DNA from: an uncultured Verrucomicrobia subdivision 3 bacterium
Lineage (GTDB): Bacteria > Verrucomicrobiota > Verrucomicrobiia > Limisphaerales > UBA11358
Reading direction: 5' to 3'
Assembly: GCA_903820285.1 (NCBI GenBank)
Contig: CAIJGS010000238.1
Location: 1-47,296 of the forward strand
Length of the DNA: 47,296 bases
Within the stretch, counting starts at the first letter, position 1. Each line of letters starts with the position of its first letter. Position numbers and translations under genes: made by a program. The notes under the pieces were generated by a model that made no database searches, was not told where the DNA came from, and worked only from the letters and a program-made list of their open reading frames with translations. Positions 25,663 through 35,800 of the stretch are shown piece after piece.

Positions 25663-27172
25663 GTGGATGTGCAAGTTCGTCTGTCCGGCTGTTTTTGGTT
25701 TCGCGGTCATTTTTACCGGACAAAAGCCAATTCCAGATACTTCCCCGCTGGTGGCGCAAGGGAACGTTAAATTCAACGCGGCACCCCTGCCCCGGCTGGC
25801 TGGTGATGCGGCAATGGCCACCGAGTTCTTTCATTCGCTGGACCATGTTGGCCAGGCCGTTGCGCTCCGATTTCGGCACGGCGGGGTCAAAGCCTTTGCC
25901 ATTGTCTTCGACCACCACGGCCAGGTGCTGGCCTTCCCAATGGATTTTCAGGCGCAGTTCGGTGGCACCGGAATGTTTGGCGGCGTTGTTGAGGGTTTCC
26001 TTGATGGCCATGAGGAGACTGCGCCGGAGCGGCAGGTCAAAGGCGGCGGACGACATTTCCGGCCCCACTTCAAACAGGCAGAGGATTTTGGTCGGGGCCA
26101 GATACCCCTCGGCATACTTGCAAACGTAGGCAGCGAAATCACGCAACGTATCCCGCTGGGGATTTACCGCCCAGAGGACTTCATCCATGGTGGACAGCAG
26201 GCCGCGGGCTTCCTCACAAAACCAGCTGAGTTGCTGGCGGATTTCCGGATTAACGCACTCTTCATTTTGGGCCAGCTCACCGTGCAGCACCAGCTGGGTC
26301 ATGCGGGCACCAATGTCATCGTGAATATCCCGGGCAATCCGGGCGCGCTCACGTTGCAGGAGAAAACGTTCTTTGCGATGCAGTGCCAGCTGGGTCATGA
26401 GCCGAAGGCTTACCAGAATGACAATGCCACAGACAGTGAGCAGCGAGACCTGGAACCAACCGGTTTGCCAGAAGTACACCTTGATCGGTTTCAGCGACGG
26501 CATCATGTTCACCGCTTCGGGAGCCGTCCACCAGGGACTGCCGCCCAAGGGCGCGATGTTGGTCGCGGCCGGCCAATCCGCTGGCGCTTCGGCGCGGGTT
26601 TTCCACCGGCTCACACCGTCCGGCACAACCCGCCAGCTGGGGTCCGACTTGATTTCCACGCTTTGACCATTCGTCAGGTCAATGCGCAACCCCAAAAGCA
26701 CGCCCGCAAAAAAAGAGCCGTTGAAACACTGGATACCCAGAACATGCCGTCCCGGCGGCAGCAGCGGGGCCAGATCAAAGACAAACAACTCGCGCCACTC
26801 GGCTCCCCGCCCCAGTTCGCGGCCATCCAAAAAAAGCGTGAATTCATTGTCCGTCGTCATGACCAGACGCGCTTTGGCGACCTTGGCATCCAGGGGAATA
26901 TCAAAGGCGTGCCAGAACTGGCAAGTTTGGTTATCCTCGGTTTTATCCGCCCAAATCCAGGAACCCAGGCCGTTGGTGGGGCTCACGTAGGGCTCCGCCA
27001 ATTCCATCAGGGCTTTCTGGTCATTAGTCACACTGACGTCGGCGAGCGCCGGCAGGGGCATGTTCAGCAGCAAGACAAACAACAGCACTGCGCCGGCACC
27101 CAACAGGGCACGGTGCCAACGCCAGCTCAACCAAGTAAAATGAATATTGGTTTGGTGCAGATGCGATAGCAT
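25643..27172 (-). CDS. NarL-type histidine kinase with a glycosidase-like sensor domain
   Basis: A membrane sensor kinase of 509 residues. TM1 lies at about 21-44, TM2 at about 238-258. The periplasmic loop (about 45-235) is a beta-sandwich: SWIW start, TTDNEFTLFLDGRELGRG, LPPGRHVLGIQCFN, AGVLLGLRIDL and SDPSWRV. This follows the same pattern, in the same order, as the accessory domain inserted in the GH78 protein at 40912-44160 (QWIW, TADDQYQLYFNGQEAGHG, LKPGRNVLEVVARN, AGLLCKLKVRL, TDDQWKC). The cytoplasmic part is a HisKA_3 dimerisation domain (phospho-His in ARDIHDDIGARMTQL, about residue 284) plus an HATPase (KETLNNAAKHSGA, VVVEDNGKGFDP, NGLANMVQRMKELGG). A direct carbohydrate or glycoside signal is inferred. 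It is co-transcribed with the response regulator. Confidence 0.93.
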   Translation of the reverse strand: MLSHLHQTNIHFTWLSWRWHRALLGAGAVLLFVLLLNMPLPALADVSVTNDQKALMELAEPYVSPTNGLGSWIWADKTEDNQTCQFWHAFDIPLDAKVAKARLVMTTDNEFTLFLDGRELGRGAEWRELFVFDLAPLLPPGRHVLGIQCFNGSFFAGVLLGLRIDLTNGQSVEIKSDPSWRVVPDGVSRWKTRAEAPADWPAATNIAPLGGSPWWTAPEAVNMMPSLKPIKVYFWQTGWFQVSLLTVCGIVILVSLRLMTQLALHRKERFLLQRERARIARDIHDDIGARMTQLVLHGELAQNEECVNPEIRQQLSWFCEEARGLLSTMDEVLWAVNPQRDTLRDFAAYVCKYAEGYLAPTKILCLFEVGPEMSSAAFDLPLRRSLLMAIKETLNNAAKHSGATELRLKIHWEGQHLAVVVEDNGKGFDPAVPKSERNGLANMVQRMKELGGHCRITSQPGQGCRVEFNVPLRHQRGSIWNWLLSGKNDRETKNSRTDELAHPHDSNKC

Positions 27173-27296
27173 GCCCGATTATACGCACAATTCCAAACAA
27201 GATGTGCGCCGGCAGCCTATCCATGACCGAACCCCAGTAGCCGCAACTGCCGAACGGAAGCAGGAGTGGTGGCGGAGACAGCCACGGCATGTTCAA

Positions 27297-30200
27297 TCAA
27301 GGTATGGTCGTGACTTCCTGGCTTTGAAGGATCACGGGTCCGATCAAGCCGGATTTCGGCAGGGCGGAATCACGGTTGAACGGCTCATACGAACTCCAGG
27401 TGAAGCGCTCCGCCGCCGGCAACGCGGCGTCACCGATCATGCGGTTAGGCCACAGATTGGCGACGCGGATTTCCAGCGCGTTGCCACCCGACTGCAAGGC
27501 GCCGGTGATATTAACGCGAAACGGTGCCTTCCACAAAATACCGAGATCATGGCCATTTAGTTTTACCTGCGCCATCACCTGCACGTCACCGAGGTCCAGC
27601 CAGGTTTCGGTCTTCTGTTTCCCGGCAGGGGCCACCGGCTGCCAATCAAAGGTCTTGGTGTATGTAGCCGTGCCCGAGAATAATTTCACCCCGGGGTTGG
27701 TGGAGTCGCTTAACGAACCCAGGTGATCCAAAGCAATTTTGTCCGGCGCGCCCCACTTGGGCGGAAACTGCACCGCCCATGAACCGGTGATTTCCTGGGG
27801 CGCAGACACGTTTTTGATTTCGACGCGCCGTACCCGGCCGCTTGCCCTGGTCATTGAATAGAGCCCAGACTGCGACGCGACCAGTTCCAACTGTCCCGCC
27901 GGGTCACAACGGATTTCAGCCGGACGACCAGCCACGGGAGCCAGCCAGCTCAAGTGAATCTGATCGTTGCCGCCACCTTGAAAGTATTCCACGCGGAAGT
28001 GGCAGGGCTTTCCCGCCACAAGGTTTATCTTTCCAACATGCGCCTCGCTGCCGGTGTCCAGGCTCCAATGATCAATTACCAGCCGGTCATTCACCCACAA
28101 GCGGCATCCATCATCGGCATAGAGACAGAATGCATATTCACCTGATTTCATCGCCGTCAGGTTGCCCGTCCAGCGTGCCGACCAATTATTGGCCGGAATT
28201 CCCGGGGCCGGGGAACCGCTGTTCCAGGCAAAATCAACCCCGGCATCCGTGCGAACCAGAGCGGGCGCGCCGCTCAAATCGGGATTGGCAAAATATTCGC
28301 CGGTCAATCCGCAAACCCCGTCGGCCCCGGTAGTGAACGCGATTTCTGGATTCAGGCTGATCTGGTCCGGGTCCTGGCCGCTGACGGTGTAGGGCTGCCC
28401 ATCGGCGGTATATTTCAGAACCAGTGTTTTCACCGTGCCGAAGGCCGGATCATCGCCGGCCGCCAGTTGCGCCACTTGAAACCTGAGTTCACCCTGCTCC
28501 ACCAATGCCCGCACCTTGGCCAGCACATTGCGGGTACGCGCCGCATCGCCGGGGACACCGTAGGTGGCTTGTTCAACCCTGATCACCGGCGGCTGGCTCA
28601 GCGGCACCACCGGGCGGTCATCCCGTGTGAAATTCACGACGGCATCAAACGGCCGGGCGGAGGGGCCAAACACCACAAACGTTGAGCCGCTCGGCTCGAG
28701 ACGCAAGGGGATGGAAATGCCCGCAGCGGTTTCTTCGTACGTTGCCAGCGGAGACACTTCACCAGTCTGCGGATTCCATAATTCAGGCCGCAAACCCGTT
28801 ACCCGAAAACTGCTTCTGGTTTCCACGGCGGCAGCGGAATCGTTGGCTACGAAATAAACTTCCCGGTCGCCCACCGACCGGTGAATCCAGTTCAGTTTCA
28901 CATTGGAGACAAAGTCCGCCGGTGCCCGCAACTGTTTCAATACGGTTTTGAGTGACCGCCCCCAGATCACCCGGCCCTGGCCAAGAGAATGTTCGGTAAC
29001 CGTCCGGCCGTCGCAATTGCCCCAGACTTCCGCCGCCAGCTGCGCAACTTCCTCGTCGCATTTGGGGAAACCGGTGAGACTCGGCGAGCTGGCAGGACGC
29101 GGCCCCACCACGGTGGCTCCGGCCTGGACAAGCTGTTTTATTTTTTGAACCAAGGCGGGCGTCATCTGCGTATTATGTTCAGGCAGGACCAGCAGCCGGT
29201 AGCTCATGCCATCCGGCAGCACCAGCCGTCCATCCTTCACGCTCATGCGTGCGATCAACGCTTCCGCACTGCACTCATCGTATTTGTAACCGGCGGGGAT
29301 TTCCGGCGTGGGCGTCAGATAAGTTTGGTCGGGCAATTCGGGGCGCAAACAGCAGACATCAGCGACGAACAGACCTTGCCGCAGCAGGTATTGGCAACGT
29401 GCCAAGTATTGATGCCAGGCAATCGACATTTCCCACCAGGTCTGGGTGCGTTCATAGTGCAGGCCCCAGGGGCCCATGGTTGATCCGGGAAAGCGGTCGA
29501 GATAGGGTTGATGGGCGTACCGATGGATTACAAAGCGGTTGATGCCCTGAGAAAATTCATAATCCCCCAGCGCCTTGATGGTGGCCGGATGGAATTTCCA
29601 TTGTTCATTGTCACCGGAGGTAAACGCTTCCGCGCCGACAATTTTTTCGCCCATGATATGCGCCACAGACGCCATCTGCCGGCCTTTGACCTGATTTTGG
29701 CTGCCGCCTGTCGCCCAAAATTCACTCATGGGTTCATCCGCACGCTGGGTGTAGGTGGCCTCGTCGCCAAAAGGCAGATCGTAGCCTTCGAGTGTCAGGC
29801 GCAAGCCGTGCTCATGCGCGCGTTCAGCCAGCCGCCCGACATAATTTTCGGCAAGCAGTTCGGCGAGCGTCTGATTGAAGTCCCACCGAAACCGGCTGGC
29901 GATGCTTGGGTCACCAATGGCAAATTTGGCACCCTGACCGAGCCCTGGAACATCCGGCAGATACGGAATGGGATCGTAGCCGCGGCGTTTGATGAATTCA
30001 TCGCGAAATTTGGGCGTCCAGTTTTGAGAACCGACTTCCCAACTGTCAATGTGCGTCGCTGTGAGTGCGGTGCCAGCCAGGGGGCCGACTTCGGCGATGA
30101 GTTTGCCCATCATGTTCGTAAAATGAACATCCATGGCCTCCCGGCTCAATTTATCACATTCCAAGCCGTTGCCACCCTTGACCGGCGGACGGGTAGATGA

Positions 30201-30881
30201 ACCGGTGGAGGTGTGGCCGATGCGCTGGATGATCCATTTACCGGCCGGGACCTCCCAATTTAAGGTTCCGGTGCCATCCAATTTGGCCGTCAGGTCAATT
30301 ACGCCGTCAGGCGCCACCGTGCCTTCGGACGTTTCCGGAATCGCCAGCACGGCGATGTCATGATAAAAATCCTTATACTTGACCGTGCTATTAAAGCCGT
30401 CACGCCCTTGTTTGGGCTTGGTGGGCGAGGGCAGAATTTGTGAAAAATGGAGCGGACCGGCCACCGGCAGGTTGGTGGAGATGAGCATTTGCATGGAAAG
30501 CTCCGGGGTGATCCAAGGACCGCTGCTGCCGCACCAGCCGGGGCCGTTGGTCATGTTAATTTCGATTCCCAACCGATGGGCCTCGGCGACCGCAAAGCAA
30601 AACAAATCCTGCCATTCGGCATTCATGAAATCGGCCGAGCCGGGCGGCGGGGCGAAGCGTTCCACCACGTCCATGATGATGACGCCGCCGATGCCGGCGC
30701 GCTGCATCGCCTCCAGATCGGCGGTGATGCCCGCCTTGGTGACATTGCCGTTGTTCCAGAACCAGTAAACCCACGGCCGCGCCGAGGCCGGCGGCCGGAC
30801 GAATTGCGCCGCCAGATCATCGGCCAGCAATGGCCCGGCACACAGCGTCAGTAACAGAACAACGAGCAGTTTCACCTTCAT
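27297..30881 (-). CDS. GH106 alpha-L-rhamnosidase-type hydrolase with PA14 domain
   Basis: Secreted (signal peptide MKVKLLVVLLLTLCAGPLLA) 1194-residue enzyme. The N-terminal two thirds match GH106: RPWVYWFWNNGNVTKAGITA, LEAMQRAGIGGVIIMDV, GIEINMTNGPGWCGSSGPWI, THIDSWEVGSQNWTPKFRDE, RLTLEGYDLPFGDEATY, GAEAFTSGDNEQW and NRFVIHRYAHQPY. GH106 enzymes remove terminal alpha-L-rhamnose with inversion. A small beta domain similar to DUF3395-type modules (about 766-846) follows, then a PA14 lectin-like domain (about 856-982: GLTGEYFANPDLSG, ADDGCRLWVNDRLVIDHW), then a GH2-like sugar-binding domain (about 1028-1190: WLDLGDVQVMAQVKLNGHDL). It lies between the GH99-like and kinase genes and is preceded by a hairpin-rich repeat, so it may have its own promoter. 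Confidence 0.9.
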   Translation of the reverse strand: MKVKLLVVLLLTLCAGPLLADDLAAQFVRPPASARPWVYWFWNNGNVTKAGITADLEAMQRAGIGGVIIMDVVERFAPPPGSADFMNAEWQDLFCFAVAEAHRLGIEINMTNGPGWCGSSGPWITPELSMQMLISTNLPVAGPLHFSQILPSPTKPKQGRDGFNSTVKYKDFYHDIAVLAIPETSEGTVAPDGVIDLTAKLDGTGTLNWEVPAGKWIIQRIGHTSTGSSTRPPVKGGNGLECDKLSREAMDVHFTNMMGKLIAEVGPLAGTALTATHIDSWEVGSQNWTPKFRDEFIKRRGYDPIPYLPDVPGLGQGAKFAIGDPSIASRFRWDFNQTLAELLAENYVGRLAERAHEHGLRLTLEGYDLPFGDEATYTQRADEPMSEFWATGGSQNQVKGRQMASVAHIMGEKIVGAEAFTSGDNEQWKFHPATIKALGDYEFSQGINRFVIHRYAHQPYLDRFPGSTMGPWGLHYERTQTWWEMSIAWHQYLARCQYLLRQGLFVADVCCLRPELPDQTYLTPTPEIPAGYKYDECSAEALIARMSVKDGRLVLPDGMSYRLLVLPEHNTQMTPALVQKIKQLVQAGATVVGPRPASSPSLTGFPKCDEEVAQLAAEVWGNCDGRTVTEHSLGQGRVIWGRSLKTVLKQLRAPADFVSNVKLNWIHRSVGDREVYFVANDSAAAVETRSSFRVTGLRPELWNPQTGEVSPLATYEETAAGISIPLRLEPSGSTFVVFGPSARPFDAVVNFTRDDRPVVPLSQPPVIRVEQATYGVPGDAARTRNVLAKVRALVEQGELRFQVAQLAAGDDPAFGTVKTLVLKYTADGQPYTVSGQDPDQISLNPEIAFTTGADGVCGLTGEYFANPDLSGAPALVRTDAGVDFAWNSGSPAPGIPANNWSARWTGNLTAMKSGEYAFCLYADDGCRLWVNDRLVIDHWSLDTGSEAHVGKINLVAGKPCHFRVEYFQGGGNDQIHLSWLAPVAGRPAEIRCDPAGQLELVASQSGLYSMTRASGRVRRVEIKNVSAPQEITGSWAVQFPPKWGAPDKIALDHLGSLSDSTNPGVKLFSGTATYTKTFDWQPVAPAGKQKTETWLDLGDVQVMAQVKLNGHDLGILWKAPFRVNITGALQSGGNALEIRVANLWPNRMIGDAALPAAERFTWSSYEPFNRDSALPKSGLIGPVILQSQEVTTIP

Positions 30882-30920
30882 AAATTAAAAATCCGTGACC
30901 ATCCGTAAGTTATTTATTTT

Positions 30921-31129
30921 ACCACTTCCAGTTTGCAACTGCCTCGATCGGTTCCTACGGAGCGCGGGCTTCAGCCCGCTTCAATGACCAAAGTGGCAAG
31001 GCACCAGCAATGTTCCGGCCCGCCTTCATTTTGGACGCTGAAGCGGCGTGAACGCCGCGCTCCGCTCGCGCCCAACGCGTTCCACCCGCAGGCACGAGGC
31101 TCTTAGTGCAGTTGCAAACTGCAAGTGGT
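30921..31129. repeat. Large imperfect inverted-repeat element
   Basis: The outer arms are 30921-30942 and 31108-31129, 22 bases each with one mismatch (core CAGTTTGCAACTGC). Inside, GGAGCGCGGGCTTCAGCCCGCTTCA (about 30959-30983) faces its near complement near 31036-31062 (TGAAGCGGCGTGAACGCCGC then GCTCC). Each half also contains its own palindrome, GCGGGCTTCAGCCCGC or GCGGCGTGAACGCCGC. The whole 209-base unit can fold on itself. Its right end touches the stop codon of the GH99-like gene at 31131. No transposase and no clear target duplication are seen. Confidence 0.65.
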
Positions 31130-31130
31130 A

Positions 31131-32873
31131 CTAGCGAGCGCCAAAGACAGACTTGACCGCTTCGAGATAGCCGTAGCCAGTCTGCTGCGTGGGTTCCAGG
31201 CAACTGCCTTCCGGCCACTCGTTCCATGCGTTGATGGTAAGGATTTTAGGCTGTACCGGCGCAGCCAGCAACCGTTGTTTGATAATTTCCAAGGACTGCC
31301 GGAACGCCGCCGGCGTGTTGCCCGTGACCACCGAGTTCACGGTTGGCCCGGCAGGATGACTCCAATCGGCGTTGGCGGCGGCGCGCGGACTGTTATCCCA
31401 ATTGATCATGGCGTTCGGGAAATAAGGGATGGTGTAGTCCACTTTCGCGTGGGACCAGAATGAAAGATATTTCCGGCGACCGGCGAGATAATCCGACAGC
31501 GGGAAGGTATTGTTATTCAAGGCGCCATGATGCACCCATGTATAGCTGGTGAGACTGTCGAGCGCCAGATCGCGGCAGAGCTTGGGCCAGCCGGGTGGAG
31601 TTTTGCCGCCGGGCAGATTCGGCTCGCCCCAGACAATCGCATTGACGTGCAAACCGGGAAAGCCGGCGGCAACGACCTTGGCCCGGAATTGGTCAATGGC
31701 GGTGCGGGCGTTTTCAATTGAGCCAAAGCTGTCGAGGAACTGGCTCATCTCATAGATGGAAAAATACGGTTTCCCGTCCACCAGCCAGTAGCTGGGGTGC
31801 TTGAAATAACGGGCGATGACCAGGTCGCAAATCTTGTCCCAGGTTGCGGGTGTGACCTTGCCGGGATACAGGAGTTTGAGATTGTTGTCGGCGGGGTTGT
31901 AGCCCTGGATGTCATACCAGTCATGATTTGCCCACATGAGGGCAAACTTCACCCGGGCATTGTTGGTGGCGTGAAGAAAGCCTTGGTCCAACGCATCGTC
32001 AAGATATGGTCCATCGTTGTAATAATACCAGTCGAAGATGAAGGCGTTCACGCCGTAGTCGGCGGCAGCGGCGATCTTTTGTGCCATGACTTCGGGCTTT
32101 GCTTCGTTTTGATAACCCCAGAGCGGCGGTTTGGGCTGCACATGGCCGGGAAAGCGTGGCTTGGCGGCTTTGATTTCATCCCATTCCGTGAACCCGGGAT
32201 ATTTGTTCTTGTCCCAGCGCGGATCCGGATGAGTGCCTGGGTAATAATAGGCGGCCACGGTGATGGGCGTGGTGGACGCAGCGGCTAGCTGGGTGGCAGC
32301 GGAACCCGACTCCCGGACCGTCACGGAAACATTGTCGAGTGCGGGGGTAGATTGGGTGGCTTGGAATTGGATGATGATGGCCGTGCCGGCGGGCACTTGT
32401 GACGCCACGAGGATATGCTGGTCGCCATCCGTAAAATCGCCGGTCGCGAGGGGACGCTGCCCGCCGTCCAAAATGGACGCCTTTAAAACGGTCTCGCCAT
32501 TGAAGACATCCGAAACATCAAACGTTAGCACGACATCGGCGGTTTTTTCCAGCGTGCCAACTGGCTGGGACAGCTGCCCCAATTGGGACGGGTTGCAGAT
32601 TGGCGGCGTCGCACCTTCCCGGACATTGAGCGTATAGAGATTGCTAGTGCCGATCCAGCCCGATGGCAGGCCGGCATACCAGCCATCGTTGCCCTGGGTC
32701 AGGCCGGCTAGGTCGCTGAAGTCGCCGTTGACAACGGCCAGGCCACCCTGCCCGGCTGATGCCAGGGCCGGCAAGACAGTCATGCACAGTGTCAGCCATT
32801 TCAGCGTTTTCAAAATGGCAATTGATAGGTGGCCGGATCGCAAAAATGCGCCGAAAGGTAGGACTGTTTGCAT
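31131..32873 (-). CDS. GH99-like/WbsX-type secreted hydrolase with N-terminal CBM-like domain
   Basis: A 580-residue exported protein (signal peptide from MQTVLPFGAFLRSGHLSIAI to about residue 41). Residues about 45-185 form a beta-sandwich of carbohydrate-binding type (NGDFSDLAGL, SNLYTLNVREG, LDNVSVTVRES). The rest is a TIM barrel of the GH99-like/WbsX family: VAAYYYPGTHPDPRWDKNKY, GVNAFIFDWYYYNDGPYLDD, FALMWANHDWYD, RYFKHPSYWLVDGKPYFSIY, and the closing ILTINAWNEWPEGSCLEPTQ with its conserved Glu. Related enzymes are endo-alpha-mannosidases or act on bacterial surface glycans and complex plant glycans; the substrate here is unknown. I chose the ATG at 32873, 23 bases past the GH78 stop, rather than a TTG that overlaps it. 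Confidence 0.88.
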   Translation of the reverse strand: MQTVLPFGAFLRSGHLSIAILKTLKWLTLCMTVLPALASAGQGGLAVVNGDFSDLAGLTQGNDGWYAGLPSGWIGTSNLYTLNVREGATPPICNPSQLGQLSQPVGTLEKTADVVLTFDVSDVFNGETVLKASILDGGQRPLATGDFTDGDQHILVASQVPAGTAIIIQFQATQSTPALDNVSVTVRESGSAATQLAAASTTPITVAAYYYPGTHPDPRWDKNKYPGFTEWDEIKAAKPRFPGHVQPKPPLWGYQNEAKPEVMAQKIAAAADYGVNAFIFDWYYYNDGPYLDDALDQGFLHATNNARVKFALMWANHDWYDIQGYNPADNNLKLLYPGKVTPATWDKICDLVIARYFKHPSYWLVDGKPYFSIYEMSQFLDSFGSIENARTAIDQFRAKVVAAGFPGLHVNAIVWGEPNLPGGKTPPGWPKLCRDLALDSLTSYTWVHHGALNNNTFPLSDYLAGRRKYLSFWSHAKVDYTIPYFPNAMINWDNSPRAAANADWSHPAGPTVNSVVTGNTPAAFRQSLEIIKQRLLAAPVQPKILTINAWNEWPEGSCLEPTQQTGYGYLEAVKSVFGAR

Positions 32874-32896
32874 GGGTAATTCACTATTGTTTTCCC

Positions 32897-35800
32897 TCAA
32901 GGCACGCGCAATTGAAAGAAACCGACGGGTTGTGACGCGTTAATGGGAATGCCATTTGAGAAAGCGCCGGCACCATCCAATGTACCGGTACTGTTCGTCT
33001 TCCAGTGGATTGGGGCCGAGAGATTGGTTGCGGCCAGCCACGTGTAGCCACTGTTCGGCGTACCGTTGGTACCGGACAGGATCAGGTTGGTCCCGGTAAC
33101 CTTCAGCACCCCTAACTCCGGCACTTTAAGGCTGACCGGCGTGGCCACCAAACGCACATTGTCAAAATCCGCCTGAATGGTGGTGCCGTTGCCGGGCACG
33201 GACAGAACAATGGTCAAATCTCCACTAACCACCGCACCGGAGGTAAATGAGACTGTATAGTCCTGCCAACTATTCTGCGCGGTGGGCAGCCCGCCACCGC
33301 TGGCCAATACCGCGCCGCCATCGTTGCCGCCATTGACGAGCAAAATGGTTCCGGGTGAATTCAGCCGGTCACTGCGGGAACCAATTGCCACGGTCAGCGT
33401 GTAGGTGGTGTTGGGTTGAAGCGCCCCCACATCCTGATAGATGCCGCCCGTCACGCCCGCGTTGAACATGTTGATGAAGCAGTACTGGTTGCCATCCGCC
33501 GGACTCGCGAGGGGCGTACTGACGGTATAATCCACGCCGCCCGCCCACTGCGAACCGATATCTCCCGAGCCGCCCTGATTGAATTCCGACCAACCGGTGG
33601 GAACCGTGGTGGTCTCCGTCCCGGGCCCGCTGGCGACGTTGGCCTCAAAACTGAAGTTGAACACGCTGACCGGGAGCGTGGCGGAAACCAGAAAAGGCGA
33701 GGTGAACGAATACGTTCCGGAACCCACCGTATAGATGGCGGCATTATTGGAAACCCCGACATAGGTGACCCCGGGCGCGCCTGCCGCCGGCAATCCGCTT
33801 TCGGTGATGGCGGCGGCATTGGTGGTGGGCACATGAATTTCGGCGGTGGCATTGGCGGGAATCGTTACGTTGAGAGTGAGCAGGTTGTTAGTCAACTGCC
33901 AGGCGGAACCAATGCGGCCAGCAATGGAATCGTAATAGCCCTGTGCCGAAGTCAGAGCGCCGCCGGGTTGGGGATTGATGAGTATTTTGGCAAAGCCGGG
34001 CGATAACAAGTCGATGCCCAGAATGCCTTGGTAAAACCACTCCGCGCAGGTTCCCAAATTCGCATGGTTCAGGGAATCCATGGGATAATTGTAGCAGGCC
34101 GTATTGATAGTTCCGTCCGCATTTACACTGTTCCACTGCTCCCACATGCTGGTGGCACCAAGCTTGATCCAATAGCCCCACGACGGGTAATCGGTTTTGG
34201 CCAGCATTTGGTAGGCGAGATCGCTGCGTCCACTGGCGGTCAGGGTAGACAGCAACCAATGGGTTGTGACCATGCCGGTGGAGATGTGCCCGTTCTGAGC
34301 CTGAACAGCGTTCACCAGTTTCGCCGCCGCCAGTTGGCGCTGGGCCGGTGTCAAAAGATTGAAATGGAGCGCCAGGACGTAGCCGCTTTCGGAACCCGAC
34401 CCCACCGTGCCATCGCTGCTGACAAAATTTGCCTGGAAGGCGGAACAAATGTTGGTGAACAGGAGTCCATAGGCGGCCGCATCGGCCGGCTTGCCGAGCA
34501 CCAGAGCCAGCTCGGCCATTTCACTGGCGCAACCGGCATAGAAGGCCGTGGACATCAGATTGCCTGGGGTGGAAGTATCAGTTGCAAGCCAGTCGCTATA
34601 GCTGCCGCTTTGCCCGATATAAGTGATGGCGGTCGCAGCGTAGTGTTGCATGTGGCTTTGCATGTCCGCATAAAAGCGGCTGGCCAGCCGGGTATCGCCA
34701 TACGTTTGATAAACCCAATACGGCAGCAACACACCACAATCGGACCAGCCGGAGGCAAATCCGAAATTTTTATGAGGGCTCGGGGCCATTTGCGGAAAGG
34801 TCGTGGCATCCAGCTTGCCGTCCACCATGTCCTGATACCATTTGCCGTAGAAACTTTCGCTCTGCGCCATGAACATGGCCGAGCGCATCACCTCCGTGCC
34901 GTCGCACCAGCCCATGCGTTCATCGCGCTGCGGGCAGTCGGTGGGAATATCGAACGAGTTGGCGCGCACCGACCAGAGCATGTTTGAGTAAATGTGGTTG
35001 ATCAGGTCATTGGAACATTGAAAAGCGCCGGTCTCAGCCAGTCCCGAATGCACCACCACGCCGGTGAACGTTTTGGTGGTCGGTGCCTGCGCCAGACCCT
35101 GAACTTGCACGTATTGAAATCCGTGATAGGTGAAGTGCGGCTCCCACGTCTCCACGCCGCCCTTGCAAATGTAGGTATCCGTGGCCGCCGCCGAGCGGAG
35201 GTTGGCCCGGTTCACGGTTCCATCCGGGTTTAACCACTCGGCAAAGCGCATCACCACCGCGCCGCCCGCCGGCTGATTGCTGAGGGTCAGGCGCGCCCAC
35301 CCGGCGAAGTTCTGCCCGAAGTTCACCACATAAACTCCGGGTTGCGGCTGGGTGATGGCGATGGGGGTAATGGTCTGATTCGTGCAGACCGGTTCGGCGG
35401 GAGCAGCCGTGATCAACGGCGTGACACTCGCCCCGGTTGTCACCGCGGTCCAAGTGGCATTGGTGTATCCCGGGCGATCCCAACCCGGCACCTCCAATTG
35501 GGCATTGTAATATTCGCCAGACTGGATGTCGCTCTGACGGATCGGTCCAAAGCCGGCCGACCAGGAACTGTCGCTGACGATCACCTGGTTTGTACCATTG
35601 GCATAAAACAGGTGCAGCTCGGCGTCCAACCGGGTTTTGCTCCCGTAATAATTCTGGCCCAGAATGCTGATGTTGCCACGGAACCAGCCATCGCCGAGGA
35701 TCGCTCCCAATGTGTTTGTGCCCGACTGCAACAGCGACGTGACATCGTATGCCCGGTAATAGACGCGCTTGCTATAATCGGTCCAGCCCGGCACAAAATA

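Noticed and set aside
25625-27169. 514-codon rightward frame opposite the histidine kinase
   Set aside because: The leftward frame has an intact HisKA_3 and HATPase. The opposite frame shows no domain.
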